A DNA stretch of 64,000 nucleotides from Rhodoligotrophos sp. CJ14 (GCF_038811545.1 NZ_CP133319.1:1827516-1891515), one strand, 5' to 3'; numbered from the stretch's first letter, positions 30,086 through 38,505 are shown. Notes: a model not told the origin generated them from the sequence alone. Numbers and translations are program-made.

Positions 30086-30382
30086 TCAGGCAGCCGCAGC
30101 AGCCGCGATCTTCTTCTCGAGCAGCCGCTTCACCCGGCGAGCCTGGGTGGAGAGCTCTTCGTCCTTGGCCTTGAGCAGGAAAGCATCCAGGCCGCCACGA
30201 TGCTCGACGCTCCGCAGCGCATGCGCGCTCACGCGGAAGGAATAGGTCTGGTTGAGCTTCTCGCTCATGAGCCGCACGCTGCACAGATTCGGCAGAAACC
30301 GCCGACGGCTCTTATTGTTGGCATGGCTGACATTATTGCCAGTCTGCACGCCTTTCCCGGTCAATTCGCAACGGCGGGACAT
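30086..30382 (-). CDS. rpmB: 50S ribosomal protein L28
   Basis: A 98-residue L28 starting [29 protein letters not shown], with an alphaproteobacterial C-terminal extension ending in an Ala-rich tail. A GGAGC ribosome-binding site precedes the ATG. A strong promoter is seen about 95 bases upstream (see 30476-30504). Confidence 0.97.
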   Translation of the reverse strand: MSRRCELTGKGVQTGNNVSHANNKSRRRFLPNLCSVRLMSEKLNQTYSFRVSAHALRSVEHRGGLDAFLLKAKDEELSTQARRVKRLLEKKIAAAAAA

Positions 30383-30475
30383 CTTAGTGCTCCGGTCAAT
30401 TCTGATGTGGTGCGAGCCAGGCCCGAATGAGCATGACCGCTCGCAGCGCTTCCGCGCCCGATATTGGATGCGTTG

Positions 30476-30504
30476 CTATAAGGCGGCAACGCCGTCGGGT
30501 CAAG
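30476..30504 (-). promoter_or_regulatory. Sigma-70-type promoter for rpmB
   Basis: On the minus strand CTTGAC (30504-30499) and TTATAG (30481-30476) are separated by exactly 17 bases. This is close to the alphaproteobacterial housekeeping consensus. Transcription would start near 30469, giving an 85-90 base leader for rpmB. Confidence 0.6.
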
Positions 30505-30661
30505 TCGGACAGCCTTATTCAGCGCGCATTCATCGGCCCATATACATCAAATCGAGGGATCGAACATCATGCTGGCCTCTTCGCCCTTGAATGTCACCGC
30601 ATCCAGACCTCATGTGATGGGGTCAGCCGCCGATCGACGGACACTCAATCTCGGATGGATC

Positions 30662-31540
30662 ATGGCACAAGCCTCATCATCGCCGATCGCCAGGATGCAT
30701 AGCCTGGCCCTGGTCTGCGCAAGCGCCTTAAGCCTGCTGTCGCCGCTCACCGGTGTCATCTCCCCGGCAAGCTCGGCCGAGGCTGACAAGATCTCGCTGA
30801 AATTCGATGTCATCGCCCATGGCACCACAGTCTATGACATTGGCATCGATTACAGCTTTTCACCTGGGGAATACTCGGCCCAGGTGAGCGCCGCCACCAC
30901 TGGCCTTGTCGGCTTCTTCGTCGACGAGCAGCTCGAGATGAGGGCAAGCGGCAGCCTTGATCAGTCCTCCGTTCGCCCGGCCCGCTTCACCTATCGCGAA
31001 ACCGATAGCGACGGTCGCAAGAGCACCGAGATGCGCTGGGGCGCCGCCAATGTAGACGTGGACCGCAGCTACGACCTGGAGGAGGAACGCGCGCGCGCCA
31101 TTGAACAGGCCATCGACAAGCCGCTTCCTGACCCGCTGAGCGGGGTTCTCAATGCCGCCCTCTCTTCCTCCGGCAAACCCTGTTCAGGCACGCAGCGCGT
31201 CTATGACGGCAAGGAAGTGTTCGCCCTGAACTTTTCCTATCTCGGGCAAACCCAGTTCGAGGAGAAGAATGCCGCCTATCGCGGCCCGGCCTACAAGTGC
31301 CAGGTGCAATATAAGTCCATAGCCGGTCTGTCCAAAAAGAAGGCCGAGCGGAACCGGGCCAATCCCCCTGTCTATACGGTGTGGTTCGCGCCGGTGCATG
31401 CGGCGGCCGCCAATCGTGACCTGCTCGTGCCGATTGCGGCGACGGGGACGATGAAGGGCCGCAGCGTGCGGATCATCGCTAGGAAGGCCTCTGTGAACGG
31501 CACGCCCTTGGCGAAATCCGCGCGGGCCGCCACCGAGTGA
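30662..31540 (+). CDS. DUF3108 family exported protein
   Basis: A 292-residue protein with a signal peptide (hydrophobic stretch MHSLALVCASALSLLSPLTG, cleavage near PASSAEA). The rest is mostly beta-strand sequence of the DUF3108 type: KFDVIAHGTTVYDIGIDYSF, RPARFTYRETDSDGRKS, PVHAAAANRDLLVPI. Family members are periplasmic or outer-membrane-associated and their function is not established. I chose ATG 30662 because the signal peptide begins there; an ATG at 30569 in frame would add 31 residues. It is divergent from rpmB, a common arrangement in the group. Confidence 0.8.
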   Translation: MAQASSSPIARMHSLALVCASALSLLSPLTGVISPASSAEADKISLKFDVIAHGTTVYDIGIDYSFSPGEYSAQVSAATTGLVGFFVDEQLEMRASGSLDQSSVRPARFTYRETDSDGRKSTEMRWGAANVDVDRSYDLEEERARAIEQAIDKPLPDPLSGVLNAALSSSGKPCSGTQRVYDGKEVFALNFSYLGQTQFEEKNAAYRGPAYKCQVQYKSIAGLSKKKAERNRANPPVYTVWFAPVHAAAANRDLLVPIAATGTMKGRSVRIIARKASVNGTPLAKSARAATE

Positions 31541-31663
31541 TGTCCCGTTTTGGTGCAATTCGGTTAATGCGAGGGCCGATTGCATCGGATCTTCATAAGC
31601 CGATCACGCTGGGAAAAACCAGGCCTTGTGGTATAATATGATCAAACCTCTACATCTTGTTGC

Positions 31664-31722
31664 GAACAAAGAACGAATATGGCGTGATGAGCGATTCGCA
31701 CACCATACGTTCTGCTTTGTTC
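31664..31722. repeat. Inverted repeat, copy 1
   Basis: GAACAAAG (31664-31671) pairs with CTTTGTTC (31715-31722). The stem continues inward through AACG/CGTT (31672-31675 with 31708-31711) and TATGG/CCATA (31678-31682 with 31703-31707), then GTG/CAC, giving about 20 pairs interrupted by small bulges. The upstream CTTGTT (31656-31661) could compete for AACAAAG. It may be an RNA hairpin or a protein-binding dyad. Confidence 0.5.
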
Positions 31723-31897
31723 CCTCTCGTTAACGGGTCTCTGCCGAAAGCCCTCCCCAGATGCAACGAATGGGTAACCAAGAAATGCCGCTGTTAACTC
31801 TTGACCCGAGTAACCGGCATAGGCTAGCGCGTCTCCGAGGACATCGCTGGTCACCGCCTCATAACGGAAACAGCGGAAACCTTGGGGGTTCGCTTGT

Positions 31898-31947
31898 GAA
31901 CAAATGCGGAAAGTCCCGGGAGTCAGCGATTCGGTCGATCTTTGTTC
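31898..31947. repeat. Inverted repeat, copy 2
   Basis: GAACAAA (31898-31904) and TTTGTTC (31941-31947) repeat the outer arms of the element at 31664-31722. The right arms share an extended CTTTGTTC-Y-C-Y-C core. The inner stem of copy 1 is not conserved here. Confidence 0.45.
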
Positions 31948-32137
31948 TCCCGCCGTTCCAGAGATGAATGAGGCGCCTCATTTTGGCACAACTGTTCAGG
32001 CCGGCACGCTTAACGGATCCCCGACCGATGGAAGCGGCCTCTCTCTCAGGCGAGAACCCTTGCTTTGGGCCAGCCAATAACCCTATGTCCGGTGCGCCGC
32101 GTCTTGTAACCGGCCCAGCCTCGAGCACAGCATCAAT

Positions 32138-35100
32138 ATGAAAAGCATCACGGCGGTTCTCGGTCCCACAAATACCGGTAAGACCCATCTCGCAGTCGAG
32201 CGTATGCTTGGCCACGCCACGGGCATGATCGGGCTGCCACTGCGGCTGCTTGCGCGCGAAGTCTACGATAAGGTCTGCAACAAGGTTGGCACCGGTGAGG
32301 TGGCTTTGGTCACTGGCGAAGAGAAGATCGTGCCGGCCAACCCGCGCTTCTGGGTCTGTACCGTCGAGGCCATGCCGCCGGAGCTCGATGTTGATTTTCT
32401 CGCGATCGACGAGGTTCAGCTCGCGGCCGATCTCGACCGCGGCCATATCTTCACCGATCGGATTTTGAATCGGCGCGGCACGCAAGAGACCATGCTCCTG
32501 GGCTCCGCCACCATGCGGCCGATGATCGAGCGGCTCCTGCCGGGCACAAATTTCATCACCCGCCCGCGCTTCTCCAAGCTCACCTTCTCCGGCAGCAAGA
32601 AAATCACTCGCTTGCAGCCGCGCAGCGCCGTGGTCGCCTTCTCCGCTGAGATGGTCTATGGCATCGCTGAGCTCATTCGCCGTCAGCGCGGTGGTGCGGC
32701 CGTTGTACTCGGTGCGCTCTCACCCCGCACCCGCAATGCGCAGGTGGCGCTCTATGAATCCGGCGACGTCGACTTCCTGGTGGCCACCGATGCGATCGGG
32801 ATGGGCCTCAACATGGATGTCGACCACATCGCCTTCGCCCAGGCCCGCAAGTTCGACGGCTTCAACTTTCGCGACCTGACGCCCGCCGAGCTTGCCCAGA
32901 TCGCCGGGCGCGCCGGCCGCCACATGAATGACGGCACCTTCGGCGTGACCGGTGAGGTTGAACCTTTTCCGCGCGAGGTGATCGACCGCATCGAGAATCA
33001 TAATTTCGAGCCGGTGCGCATGCTGCAATGGCGCAACAAGGAGCTCGACTTTACCTCGATCGAATCCCTTCTGCGCAGCCTCGCCGAAAGCCCGAACATT
33101 GCCGGCCTGATGCGCGCCCAGTCCGGCGCCGATCAGATGGCTCTCGAATACCTCGCGCGTGATCCCGAGATTACCGGCCGGGTTCGCGGGCGCGAGGCGG
33201 TCGAGAGGCTATGGGAGGTCTGCCAGATCCCGGATTATCGCAACACCATGGGCAGCGATCACGCCAATCTGGTGGCCCGCGTCTATGGCTTTCTCAGCTC
33301 CCCCGACGAGCGTATTCCCGGGGATTGGTTTGCTCGGCAGCTGAGCCTTGCCGACAATATTGAAGGCGATATCGACACGCTCGCGACGCGTATCGCCCAT
33401 GTGCGAACCTGGACCTTCATCGCCAATCGCAATGATTGGCTTGCCGATGCCGAAGATTGGCGCGAGAAGACCCGAGCCCTTGAAGACCGCCTGTCGGATG
33501 CTCTTCACGAGCGCCTGTCCCAGCGTTTCATCGATCGCCGCACCAGCGTGCTCATGAAACGCATGCGGGAAAAGGAGCGTTTGGCCGCCTCTGTCGAGAC
33601 TGGCGGTGAAATCATGGTGGAAGGTGTGTTCGTGGGTCATATAAAAGGGTTTCACTTTGTGCCCGACACGAGCGGTGACACATCCGAAGGACGAACATTG
33701 CGGGCAGCTTCCATGAAAGCCGTTGCGGCAGAAATTTCCGATCGCGCAAAGCAGCTCGTCGACGATCGGCAGGAACTTTTCGGGCTGACCCGGACCGGTG
33801 CGGTCACCTGGCGCGCGGCGAAGGTGGCGCGCCTGGTGGCAGGCCCGCATATCCTGAAGCCTCGTATCGAGCTCATAGCCGACAATCAATTGTCGGGCCC
33901 TGACCGCGAGGCCGTGCACAAGCGGCTTGAGCAATTTGTCGAGCATCGCATCGGCGAAGTGCTGAAGCCTCTGGTCCAGCTGGAGGCGGCGCAGGATCTC
34001 CAGGGTCTAGCGCGTGGCTTCGCCTTCCGTCTGGTCGAGCAGCTTGGCAACATCAAGCGCGAGGAAATCAGGGAAGAGGTCAAGCTGCTGGATCAGGAGG
34101 CGCGCGCGAGCCTCCGCCGGTACGGTGTTCGGTTTGGCGCCTTCCATGTCTTCCTGCCGCTGCTGTTGAAGCCGGTCGCAACCGAGCTGAAAGTGCTGTT
34201 ATGGGCCTTGCAGGAGCAGCAGGCCGGTAGGCTCGATGTGGAGAATTTGCCCGAGCCGCCACCTCAGGGCCTGACCTCGACGCCGGCTGATCCGAAAGCC
34301 CCCAACGGCTTCTATGACGCGGCTGGCTTCCGCATCTGCGGAACCCGCGCTGTTCGCATCGACATGTTGGAGCGGCTCGGAGACATCATCCGCCCGCGCG
34401 TTTTCTGGAAGCCTCAGTCGGAAAGCGACGTGCGGCCCAGCGGCTCGGTGGAAGGCGGCGGCTTCACCGTCATACCAGACATGATGTCGCTGGTCGGCTG
34501 CTCCGGTGATGAATTCGCCGGAATTCTGCGGGCACTCGGCTTCCGCTCGGAACGGCGCGTGATCGCTCCACCAGCTGCAGCACCGCAGACCGCACCTGCC
34601 GATAAGGAACCAGCCCCTGAGGCCGTGACCGCTGATGCTCCGGCCGCACAGGCCGCAGGATCGGAGCAGGCGCACAATGATCCAGTCGCGGCCTCTGAGG
34701 CAGAGCATGCGGTCCCAGCGACGGCAGATCAGAATGAGGTGGCCGAGACAGCCGCTGCCCCGGAGCAGGCCAACGACTCCGTATCTGCGACCGCCGCAAG
34801 CCCGGCTGATGTGACGCCGGCTGACCTGCCGCCTTCTGAGGGCTCTCTCGCTGAGATGGCCGCGAGCGAGCAATCCGTCGGGAACGAGGGTCAAACCGAA
34901 GCCCTGCTTGCTTCCGCCGAACTGCCCTCTGGGGAGGCCAAGAGCGATGAAGCGGCCAACACCGAAGCGGCTGCCGCAGAACCGGCTGCCGACGGCGCCG
35001 CCTCGAGCCCTGGCGCCGGCACGCCGAGGGCCAAGGCCAAGCCGGCCGGCGCGAACGAACCGACCGAAATCGAAATTTGGTGGCCGAAGGATGCAGGCCC

Positions 35101-35458
35101 GTTCAAGCGGCAGGGGCAGCAGCGGTCAGACCAGCGTCGCCCCCGCCATGGTGCGCCTCGGGATGGCGCCGCGCAGGGCGAGCGTTTCACCAAGGGCGGA
35201 CCCTCCCGGCATGGCGAGCGCCGTCGCGATGGGCAAGGCCAGCAGAACCGGCCCGAAAGCGACGGCGGGCGGAAAGGCCAACCCCGCCGCGATCAGCCGC
35301 GCGCTGATGCCGCCCATGGCGAGCGTAGGGACAAGCGCGGTGATGAGCGACAGCAACAGCGACAGAGACGTGAGGAGGCCGCCCGTGCCGATTCGCCTTT
35401 TGCAGTGCTTGGCGCATTGAAAGCCGAGTTGCTGCAGAAGCGCAAAACTGGTCAGTGA
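32138..35458 (+). CDS. Suv3-like DExH/D-box RNA helicase with long C-terminal tail
   Basis: A 1106-residue SF2 helicase. It begins with Walker A GPTNTGKTHLA, then TVEAMPPELDVDFLAIDEVQ (DEVQ box as in mitochondrial Suv3), LLGSATMRP, VVAFSAEMVY, FLVATDAIGMGLNMDVD and QIAGRAGRH. After the helicase core (1 to about 430) and a helical region to about 800, residues about 810-970 are Ala/Glu/Pro-rich. The last 130 are Arg/Gln/Gly-rich and basic, likely RNA-binding. Suv3 works with RNA-degrading enzymes in mitochondria, so a degradosome-like role is possible but unproven. The S4-domain gene follows after three bases. Confidence 0.85.
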   Translation: MKSITAVLGPTNTGKTHLAVERMLGHATGMIGLPLRLLAREVYDKVCNKVGTGEVALVTGEEKIVPANPRFWVCTVEAMPPELDVDFLAIDEVQLAADLDRGHIFTDRILNRRGTQETMLLGSATMRPMIERLLPGTNFITRPRFSKLTFSGSKKITRLQPRSAVVAFSAEMVYGIAELIRRQRGGAAVVLGALSPRTRNAQVALYESGDVDFLVATDAIGMGLNMDVDHIAFAQARKFDGFNFRDLTPAELAQIAGRAGRHMNDGTFGVTGEVEPFPREVIDRIENHNFEPVRMLQWRNKELDFTSIESLLRSLAESPNIAGLMRAQSGADQMALEYLARDPEITGRVRGREAVERLWEVCQIPDYRNTMGSDHANLVARVYGFLSSPDERIPGDWFARQLSLADNIEGDIDTLATRIAHVRTWTFIANRNDWLADAEDWREKTRALEDRLSDALHERLSQRFIDRRTSVLMKRMREKERLAASVETGGEIMVEGVFVGHIKGFHFVPDTSGDTSEGRTLRAASMKAVAAEISDRAKQLVDDRQELFGLTRTGAVTWRAAKVARLVAGPHILKPRIELIADNQLSGPDREAVHKRLEQFVEHRIGEVLKPLVQLEAAQDLQGLARGFAFRLVEQLGNIKREEIREEVKLLDQEARASLRRYGVRFGAFHVFLPLLLKPVATELKVLLWALQEQQAGRLDVENLPEPPPQGLTSTPADPKAPNGFYDAAGFRICGTRAVRIDMLERLGDIIRPRVFWKPQSESDVRPSGSVEGGGFTVIPDMMSLVGCSGDEFAGILRALGFRSERRVIAPPAAAPQTAPADKEPAPEAVTADAPAAQAAGSEQAHNDPVAASEAEHAVPATADQNEVAETAAAPEQANDSVSATAASPADVTPADLPPSEGSLAEMAASEQSVGNEGQTEALLASAELPSGEAKSDEAANTEAAAAEPAADGAASSPGAGTPRAKAKPAGANEPTEIEIWWPKDAGPFKRQGQQRSDQRRPRHGAPRDGAAQGERFTKGGPSRHGERRRDGQGQQNRPESDGGRKGQPRRDQPRADAAHGERRDKRGDERQQQRQRREEAARADSPFAVLGALKAELLQKRKTGQ

Positions 35459-35461
35459 CCG

Positions 35462-35755
35462 GTGGCGGGGCAGCGCATTGACAAGTGGCTCGTCTACGCC
35501 CGCTTGGTCAAAACGCGCAGCCTCGCTGTCGAGCTTCTCGAGCACGGACGCGTTCGCGTGAATCGCGAACGGATACGCAAGCCAAGCCACATCGTCGGTG
35601 CAGGAGATGTGCTGACCGTCTCGCTCCCCAGAGGCGTTCGTGTTTTGCGCATCCTGGCCTGTGGCGAGCGACGAGGCCCGGCCAGTGAGGCGCAGGGTCT
35701 TTATGAAGAACTCACCTCCTGCACCAGCGAGAGCGAAGGCTCGGGCAGCGAGTGA
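35462..35755 (+). CDS. S4-domain RNA-binding protein (Hsp15-like)
   Basis: A 97-residue protein opening at GTG 35462, three bases after the helicase stop. It has the S4 fold: QRIDKWLVYARLVKTRSLA, then EHGRVRVNRERIRKPSHIVG and GDVLTVSLP. E. coli Hsp15 binds stalled 50S-peptidyl-tRNA complexes; the small size and layout fit that family. Tight coupling to an RNA helicase supports an RNA-handling role. Confidence 0.85.
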   Translation: MAGQRIDKWLVYARLVKTRSLAVELLEHGRVRVNRERIRKPSHIVGAGDVLTVSLPRGVRVLRILACGERRGPASEAQGLYEELTSCTSESEGSGSE

Positions 35756-35959
35756 GGCCCAAATCCCATGTCTCGACCTCACTGGAGTGCATCTTGAGCC
35801 GCCGCCGCAAGCGCTTGGGCGCGAATTATGCGCGCGCCCATCATGCTGCACTTGCGTCCTCTGAGCACAGGGCACTAAACACGCTTCCGAGAGGCGCTTA
35901 TCTGTCGCTCTGCGGCGAGCGCCAATGGACACGTGCGGAAAAGATCACCGGAGCCAAGG

Positions 35960-36298
35960 ATGACCTACGTCGTCACCGACAACTGCATCAAATGCAAATA
36001 CACGGATTGCGTCGAAGTCTGCCCCGTGGACTGCTTTTACGAGGGCGAGAACATGCTGGTGATCCATCCCGACGAATGCATCGACTGCGGTGTCTGCGAG
36101 CCGGAATGCCCCGCCGAGGCCATCAAGCCGGATACGGAGCCCGGTCTGGAGGAATGGCTTCAGCTCAATGCAGAATACGCAGCCAAATGGCCAAACATCA
36201 CCACGAAGAAAGACCCTCTTCCTGAAGCGGAAGAAATGGATGGGGTCACAGGCAAGCTTGAGAAATATTTCTCCAGCGAGCCGGGAGAGGGTGACTGA
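35960..36298 (+). CDS. fdxA: Seven-iron ferredoxin
   Basis: A 112-residue FdxA-type ferredoxin with [17 protein letters not shown] and [13 protein letters not shown], then [17 protein letters not shown]. The cysteine pattern supports one [3Fe-4S] and one [4Fe-4S] cluster. It is a cytoplasmic electron carrier. I chose ATG 35960, with GGAGCCAAGG just upstream. It is downstream of the helicase and S4 genes, in the usual Hyphomicrobiales order before carD. Confidence 0.94.
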   Translation: MTYVVTDNCIKCKYTDCVEVCPVDCFYEGENMLVIHPDECIDCGVCEPECPAEAIKPDTEPGLEEWLQLNAEYAAKWPNITTKKDPLPEAEEMDGVTGKLEKYFSSEPGEGD

Positions 36299-36362
36299 AC
36301 GCCGCACGTCACCTTTTTCGTGCGTTAAAGTCTCGGAACAGGTCCAAAAAGCGTCCTGATCA

Positions 36363-36382
36363 TGCTTTCCGGCCGGAAAGCA
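36363..36382. repeat. Perfect 20-base palindrome
   Basis: TGCTTTCCGG followed directly by its exact reverse complement. It has no loop and no following T-run, so it looks more like a dimeric-protein binding site than a terminator. It lies 65 bases after fdxA and about 80 bases before the candidate promoter for carD. Confidence 0.6.
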
Positions 36383-36441
36383 GCCGATTCCTGCCGTCGA
36401 GCTCGAAGGTTAACGCTATTTGAAGCGATTATTGAACGGGG

Positions 36442-36470
36442 CTTCAAATTGCCCGGCGATTATGCTATAG
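36442..36470 (+). promoter_or_regulatory. Candidate promoter upstream of carD
   Basis: CTTCAA (36442-36447) and CTATAG (36465-36470) are 17 bases apart, in an AT-rich context. Transcription would start near 36477. The -35 match is weak but the -10 is good for an alphaproteobacterium. Confidence 0.4.
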
Positions 36471-36508
36471 TTTTTTTAGGTTAAGAAAACAACCACCCAG
36501 GAATGCAG

Positions 36509-36537
36509 CCGAGCTTCTCCGTGGCTCGGATTTTTTT
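36509..36537 (+). terminator. Terminator-like hairpin within the carD leader
   Basis: CCGAGC (36509-36514) pairs with GCTCGG (36524-36529), then comes an A and a run of seven T (36531-36537). It sits only about 30-60 bases after the candidate start site, so it could end a short RNA or act as an attenuator for carD. Confidence 0.55.
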
Positions 36538-36744
36538 CGCCAAACCTTGATCAACGATGTTTCGAGCTAGAGCTCTCTGGCGAGTAAAGTCCGAAGATCT
36601 GGAGAAAATCTTGGTGGTAAGACCTTTCCGCATCACGGTGAAAGGGTCCGAGCTGCTTTAGCAGCGAAGTACTAGATAGGTCGGGGCGACGCTTTGCGGC
36701 GTTACTGCGATCACTCCTGGGCACGACGATATTCAGGGCGGCGA

Positions 36745-37341
36745 ATGGTGGAGAGTATGGCAGCACAAAAAAAATCAGATCGCAATCTCAAGTTCAAAGC
36801 TGACGAGTACGTGGTCTACCCGGCGCATGGCGTTGGCCGGATCGTGGATATCGAAGAGCAGGAGATCGCGGGTGCGCGGCTTGAGCTCTATGTGATCGAT
36901 TTCGAGAAAGAGAAGATGCGGCTGCGCGTACCGACGAGCAAGGTTGATGCCGTCGGCATGCGCAAACTCTCCGACGCCGACAAGATCGAGCAGGCCTTGA
37001 AGATCCTGAAGGGCCGCGCCCGTGTCCGTCGGACCATGTGGAGCCGGCGTGCGCAGGAATACGAGGCGAAGATCAACTCGGGCGATATCATTGCCGTTGC
37101 GGAAGTCGTCCGTGATCTGTTCCGGTCCGATCGCCAGCCCGAGCAGTCCTATAGCGAGCGGCAGCTTTATGAAGCCGCGCTCGATCGCATGGCGCGCGAA
37201 GTGGCCGCTGTGAAGTCTCTGGACGAGCAGGCCTCGATCAAGGAGATCGAGACCCTGCTGCTGACGAGCCCCAAGCGGGCTAAGGCGGAGGGCGACGCTG
37301 ACGCCGAGGCCGATGAGTCAGCCACGGAAGAAGCCGCCTGA
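36745..37341 (+). CDS. carD: CarD/CdnL family transcription regulator
   Basis: A 198-residue protein with the CarD RNA-polymerase-interacting domain (FKADEYVVYPAHGVGRIVDIEE at the N-terminus, about residues 14-70, with IDFEKEKMRLRVP). A helical DNA-contacting domain follows (VRRTMWSRRAQEYEAKINSG, LYEAALDRMAREVA). It ends in an acidic tail. CarD stabilises open promoter complexes, notably at rRNA promoters. I prefer ATG 36745, with AGGG six bases upstream, over ATG 36757. An intrinsic terminator follows. Confidence 0.92.
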   Translation: MVESMAAQKKSDRNLKFKADEYVVYPAHGVGRIVDIEEQEIAGARLELYVIDFEKEKMRLRVPTSKVDAVGMRKLSDADKIEQALKILKGRARVRRTMWSRRAQEYEAKINSGDIIAVAEVVRDLFRSDRQPEQSYSERQLYEAALDRMAREVAAVKSLDEQASIKEIETLLLTSPKRAKAEGDADAEADESATEEAA

Positions 37342-37370
37342 TCACGCCACAAATCGAAGTCAAATACTGC

Positions 37371-37400
37371 AAGGGCGCGGGATACCACCGCGCCCTTTTT
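37371..37400 (+). terminator. Intrinsic terminator after carD
   Basis: AAGGGCGCG (37371-37379) and CGCGCCCTT (37389-37397) form a nine-base-pair stem with a nine-base loop, running into five T (37396-37400). It stands between carD and the convergent thermonuclease-like gene and may serve both directions. Confidence 0.8.
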
Positions 37401-37416
37401 GCTGAGATCGCGGTCT

Positions 37417-38205
37417 TCAGTCGAGAAGCTCGATTTGCTCCGGCACCTGAAGCGTGATCATTGGCCCGTTTCGCCGCTCGATGAAGCCGCGCACCCGAAC
37501 CTGCTTGCCCCTGAGCTTTGCAAGATCAACCCCGGCCGCCTTCGCCTGCCGATACATGGCCGCCGTTGCCTTCCCGGTAAAATCCAGCCGCCAGTTTTCA
37601 CCAAAGTTGAGAAACACTTCGGACTTTCCCACCGATACGGTGCTGACCACCCCCTCGATGATCTGAAAGCTGTCGGTTAATGACGAAAGCGCCTCGGGCG
37701 ATCTCGCGGACCGCACCGCAAAGACGGGGTCCCCCCAAATGCCGCGCCGCGTATCTCTCGCCAAGGCCTCGGCCGCGAGCAAATCCTTGGCGCAGGCCTG
37801 TTCGCCAGGGACCGGCATCACCCTCGTCAAACCCTGCGCGATGAGCGCGCGCTGAGCCCAGATGCCATCCACGGTCTTGACCTGCACGGCAAGCCGCCCC
37901 CGCCGATCGGCCTGGTTGCTCCCGAACAGGCTGATCTCCGCCCCCTCGAGCAGGCCCGTAAGCGCGGCCTGCAGCCGTTGGCCATGCAGATTGATCCTAG
38001 CGGGTTCGTCAGGATAAGGCGGCTCCAATCCCGCCAATCGGAGCTTGCGGCCATCCGCCAGTTGGATCTCACCGAACGCGGCGACGGCGAGAACCCTGCC
38101 GTTCCCGAGCAAGCCCGCGCAATTCTCCTGCGCCTGGCCCTGCCCAGCGGTGGTCTGCACCAACGCAATTGCCGCCACTAGCCTAATCCAACGCCACAGC
38201 CCCAT
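37417..38205 (-). CDS. Exported thermonuclease-like (SNase-fold) protein
   Basis: A 262-residue protein with a signal peptide (MGLWRWIRLVAAIALVQTTA, cleavage near AQA). An OB-fold SNase-like domain follows (VLAVAAFGEIQLADGRKLRLAGLEPP, RRGRLAVQV, ALIAQGLTRVMP, EALARDTRRGIWGDP). The C-terminal OB-like part has KQVRVRGFIERRNGPMI. The catalytic Arg/Glu set is not fully clear, so nuclease activity is likely but unproven. I chose ATG 38205. It is convergent with carD and lies just before tRNA-Arg. Confidence 0.8.
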   Translation of the reverse strand: MGLWRWIRLVAAIALVQTTAGQGQAQENCAGLLGNGRVLAVAAFGEIQLADGRKLRLAGLEPPYPDEPARINLHGQRLQAALTGLLEGAEISLFGSNQADRRGRLAVQVKTVDGIWAQRALIAQGLTRVMPVPGEQACAKDLLAAEALARDTRRGIWGDPVFAVRSARSPEALSSLTDSFQIIEGVVSTVSVGKSEVFLNFGENWRLDFTGKATAAMYRQAKAAGVDLAKLRGKQVRVRGFIERRNGPMITLQVPEQIELLD

Positions 38206-38244
38206 GACCACCTCGGCTCGCAACGGACTATCCCCATATCAGAG

Positions 38245-38273
38245 GTTTTGCTCCTCCCCAATTGGCGCTATAA
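38245..38273 (+). promoter_or_regulatory. Candidate promoter for tRNA-Arg
   Basis: CTATAA at 38268-38273 is a good -10, about 38 bases before the mature tRNA 5' end. The -35 (GTTTTG, 38245-38250, 17-base spacing) is weak. Confidence 0.4.
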
Positions 38274-38310
38274 AGCTTCCGCGCCACCTTCAAACGGTGT
38301 TATGCGACGC

Positions 38311-38387
<77 letters not shown>

Positions 38388-38505
38388 ATCCCCGATAATA
38401 GTTGGGAAGTTCGGCGGTGGCGCAGCTCGGCAGTCCATAGAGCGCGACCCCGCAGTCTCGCGGCTGCCGGGTCGTAGACCGTCAGCTAGACCAGGTGAAT
38501 AGCTC

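Larger units (their letters stand above)
31541..32137. other. Large intergenic region upstream of the helicase gene
   Basis: This stretch of 597 bases has no recognisable gene. It holds a -10-like TATAAT at 31632-31637, a duplicated inverted-repeat element (31664-31722 and 31898-31947, annotated separately) and a GTTC-N7-GTTC site at 31944-31958. No tRNA, tmRNA, RNase P or SRP RNA signature was recognised. Confidence 0.5.
36299..36744. other. Intergenic region between fdxA and carD with promoter, hairpin and palindrome
   Basis: No gene is recognised in 446 bases. It contains a perfect 20-base palindrome (36363-36382), a candidate promoter (36442-36470) and a terminator-like hairpin with a T-run (36509-36537), each listed separately. 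A 15-codon frame MQPSFSVARIFFAKP (ATG at 36504) overlaps the hairpin but has a poorly spaced ribosome-binding site. Confidence 0.5.
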
